A DNA stretch of 64,000 bases, from contig NZ_FPCJ01000001.1 of assembly GCF_900116565.1 (NCBI RefSeq), forward strand, positions 2,414,540-2,478,539, in the 5' to 3' direction. The notes beneath the pieces are model-generated. The model did no database searches and had not been told where the DNA came from. It saw only the letters and a list, made by a program, of their open reading frames with translations. Below, in pieces: positions 62,326 to 64,000 of this stretch; position 1 is the first letter of the stretch, and every line of letters begins with the position of its first letter. This DNA is from Thermoflavifilum thermophilum. GTDB taxonomy: Bacteria; Bacteroidota; Bacteroidia; Chitinophagales; Chitinophagaceae. Position numbers and translations under genes: made by a program.

Positions 62326-63186
62326 ATGTCAAATCAAAATCGAGTTATCATCACCGAATGTCCGCGTGATGCCATGCAGGGATGGCCACGCCTGATTGCT
62401 ACGGAGCAAAAGATCCGTTATCTGAATGTCCTGATGCGGGTGGGCTTTGATGTGCTTGATTTTGGAAGCTTTGTCTCGCCGAAAGCCGTGCCGCAGATGG
62501 CCGATACAGATGAAGTGTTGAAGGGTCTGGAAAAACGCGGGGGTACACAATTGCTGGCTATCATAGTCAATGAACGAGGAGCGGAGCGGGCGCTGGCTTA
62601 TCCGCAAATTGATCTGCTGGGTTTTCCGTTTTCGCTTTCTGAAACATTTCAGCAACGCAATGCCCATCAAACCATGCAGCAGGCGCTGGAACAGGTGAAG
62701 CATATCCAGGCAATGCTGGAGGGCACGCAGGCCCAAATGTTGATTTACCTTTCCATGGGCTTTGGCAATCCCTATGGAGATCCCTATCATGAAGATTGGG
62801 TATATGCCTGGATTGATCGTTTGGCTGCGTTGGGTATTCGATATTTTGCGCTGGCTGATACGGTAGCGCTGGCTCATCCGGACCTCATCCGGCGCATCTT
62901 CCAGCGGGTATTACCCGCTTTTCCTGAACTGCATATTGGTGCCCATCTGCATGTGACGCCCCACAACTGGCAGCAAAATTTGCAAGCTGCTTTTGAAAGC
63001 GGATGTCGGCGATTTGACAGTGCATTGGGAGGCTATGGCGGTTGCCCCATGGCTGCAGACCAACTGACCGGCAACCTGGCAACGGAACAGTTGATTGAAT
63101 ACCTCAAAAACCAGTCTGTACCATTATCCATTCACCAGGAATGGTTGCAAAAGGCCCGGCAAATGGTAGCGGAAATATTTGTATGA
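62326..63186 (+). CDS. mvaB: Hydroxymethylglutaryl-CoA lyase
   Basis: 286 residues from the ATG at 62326. The form typical of Bacteroidota is seen: ITECPRDAMQG with catalytic Arg-Asp, VGFDVLDFGSFVSPKAVPQM, LSMGFGNPYGDP and the metal ligands in IGAHLHVTPHNW. The signature GGYGGCPMA contains the active-site cysteine. It cleaves HMG-CoA to acetyl-CoA and acetoacetate in leucine degradation. It lies 97 nt after rlmB and seems to have its own promoter. Confidence 0.93.
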   Translation: MSNQNRVIITECPRDAMQGWPRLIATEQKIRYLNVLMRVGFDVLDFGSFVSPKAVPQMADTDEVLKGLEKRGGTQLLAIIVNERGAERALAYPQIDLLGFPFSLSETFQQRNAHQTMQQALEQVKHIQAMLEGTQAQMLIYLSMGFGNPYGDPYHEDWVYAWIDRLAALGIRYFALADTVALAHPDLIRRIFQRVLPAFPELHIGAHLHVTPHNWQQNLQAAFESGCRRFDSALGGYGGCPMAADQLTGNLATEQLIEYLKNQSVPLSIHQEWLQKARQMVAEIFV

Positions 63187-63236
63187 AATCCGGTCATGAT
63201 GCCAAAACATTTATTTGAAAAATAAAATCAAACTGC

Positions 63237-63244
63237 TAACTTTC
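63237..63244 (+). promoter_or_regulatory. Putative -7 box of the ECF sigma gene
   Basis: TAACTTTC has one mismatch to TAnnTTTG, 44 nt before the ATG at 63289. Confidence 0.45.
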
Positions 63245-63288
63245 GCGTGTTACCCTGACAATTTCATTAGCCTGAAACCCACTACCAG

Positions 63289-63849
63289 ATGAAACATAAA
63301 ACTTTACACTGCCTTCAGCAACAGATTGCCCGCGGGGATGAACAGGCATTTGAAGCACTGATGCATGAAACGATGCCTCTGTTGCATGCTTATGCTTTCC
63401 GCTTGCTGCGCCACGAACAGCTGGCAGAAGAAGCGGTGATGGATGTCTTTGTAAAATTGTGGGAACGCCGCACCAGCTTTGGCGAAGTTCACAATCCCGT
63501 TTTTTATTTGTTAAAAGCTGTAAAAAACACGGCTCTGAATTATCTTAAACTCAATTCCAAAGCACCATTGGCCACAGAAGCTGAGCTGCAGGAAGATTAT
63601 TTTGCTTTGCAAATCACCCCTGAAGATACTTTGATTTCCAAAGAACATATACAACAAATTCAGCAGGCATTGGATGAACTGCCTCCTCGCTCCCGGCAGG
63701 TGCTCCTGCTCTGCAAGGAATACCGGCTCAGCTATGCTGAAGTGGCTGAACTGCTGGGCATTTCGCAGGCTACCGTCAATGTGCACATGACGCAGGCATT
63801 GAAAAAGCTCTGGAAAACGCTGGAAGCTCTTCATCTCGTTTCTTCCTGA
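63289..63849 (+). CDS. ECF-family RNA polymerase sigma factor (FecI-like)
   Basis: 186 residues. Region 2 is visible in FEALMHETMPLLHAYAFRLL and AEEAVMDVFVKLWERR. Region 4 is ALDELPPRSRQVLLLCKEYR followed by LSYAEVAELLGISQATVNVH. Length and sequence fit the ECF group that in Bacteroidota works with FecR anti-sigma factors and TonB-dependent transducers. A new frame begins 115 nt after its stop. The regulated genes are outside the window. Confidence 0.93.
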   Translation: MKHKTLHCLQQQIARGDEQAFEALMHETMPLLHAYAFRLLRHEQLAEEAVMDVFVKLWERRTSFGEVHNPVFYLLKAVKNTALNYLKLNSKAPLATEAELQEDYFALQITPEDTLISKEHIQQIQQALDELPPRSRQVLLLCKEYRLSYAEVAELLGISQATVNVHMTQALKKLWKTLEALHLVSS

Positions 63850-63964
63850 ATTGCTATTTCGATAGGCAGGTGCCCATATCGGGTAAGACAAAACAATCCA
63901 CCATCATTTTTCTCCGCTAATTGTTTTTTCCTCAGCAATTGTCTTTTTATAGTTGGCAGCCTAT

Positions 63965-64000
63965 ATGTTTAATCGCATGGATGAATCTATCTGGGAATTG
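63965..64000 (+). CDS. Start of a following gene, possible anti-sigma factor (truncated)
   Basis: An ATG at 63965 opens a frame of 12 codons (MFNRMDESIWEL) that runs to the window edge; Met5 is an alternative start. Its position after an ECF sigma gene suggests a FecR-type anti-sigma factor, but the visible sequence is too short to confirm this. Confidence 0.35.
   Translation, partial: MFNRMDESIWEL

Overview
The window is chromosomal DNA of a member of the Bacteroidota, most likely of the Chitinophagaceae. The evidence is a SusC/SusD pair, several outer-membrane barrel proteins with carboxypeptidase-regulatory domains, DUF3667, DUF4197, DUF3467 and CCDC81-type HU proteins, a Bacteroidota-style HMG-CoA lyase, and many copies of the Bacteroidota -7 promoter box (TAnnTTTG) a few bases to a few tens of bases before start codons. 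The genus is not determined.

Region A (1-20830, all on the minus strand) is a polysaccharide-use locus for a rhamnose-rich pectin such as rhamnogalacturonan. It consists of two operons. The first (13101 down past base 1) encodes SusC, SusD, a rhamnogalacturonan acetylesterase, a large DUF4450 protein, a GH2 glycosidase and a truncated unassigned secreted protein. The second (20830 to 13282) encodes an L-rhamnose/H+ symporter, L-rhamnose mutarotase, a six-hairpin glycosidase-like protein, a GH78 alpha-L-rhamnosidase and an FMN-dependent lactate dehydrogenase. Both operons carry the same operator, copies of T(A/G)TCCTG repeated every 10 bp, ending exactly 20 bp from a -7-like box. This suggests one shared activator, encoded outside the window. 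The intended flow is capture and deacetylation at the surface, rhamnosyl release in the periplasm, uptake and epimerisation of rhamnose, and oxidation of the lactate made from it. The rhamnose isomerase, kinase and aldolase are not in this window.

Region B (21171-33779) is mostly housekeeping: a DUF3467 protein, an Ldh_2-type dehydrogenase, aspartate kinase, an OmpH/Skp-like protein, an amino-acid permease, the heptose kinase HldE1, tRNA-Gln, protein-isoaspartate methyltransferase, a DUF3667 membrane protein, CinA and a PBP4-type carboxypeptidase with an altered KTG motif.

Region C (33758-47109) is envelope-related: a thioesterase, DoxX, a 1041-residue TPR protein with a plugless barrel protein and an HU-SPOR protein, serine dehydratase, a lipoprotein FKBP, tRNA-His, a large TonB-receptor-like barrel and a DUF4197 protein.

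Region D (47164-64000) holds rpmI-rplT without infC, metK, a half-length glycogen-synthase-like protein, panC, panD and panB interleaved with a flippase-like protein, HldE2, ppk1-ppx and a UDP-glucuronate epimerase. It ends with a chain of aldehyde dehydrogenase, Nudix, RlmB and HMG-CoA lyase genes, and an ECF sigma factor followed by the start of what may be its anti-sigma gene. No insertion sequence, prophage, CRISPR array or rRNA gene was seen.
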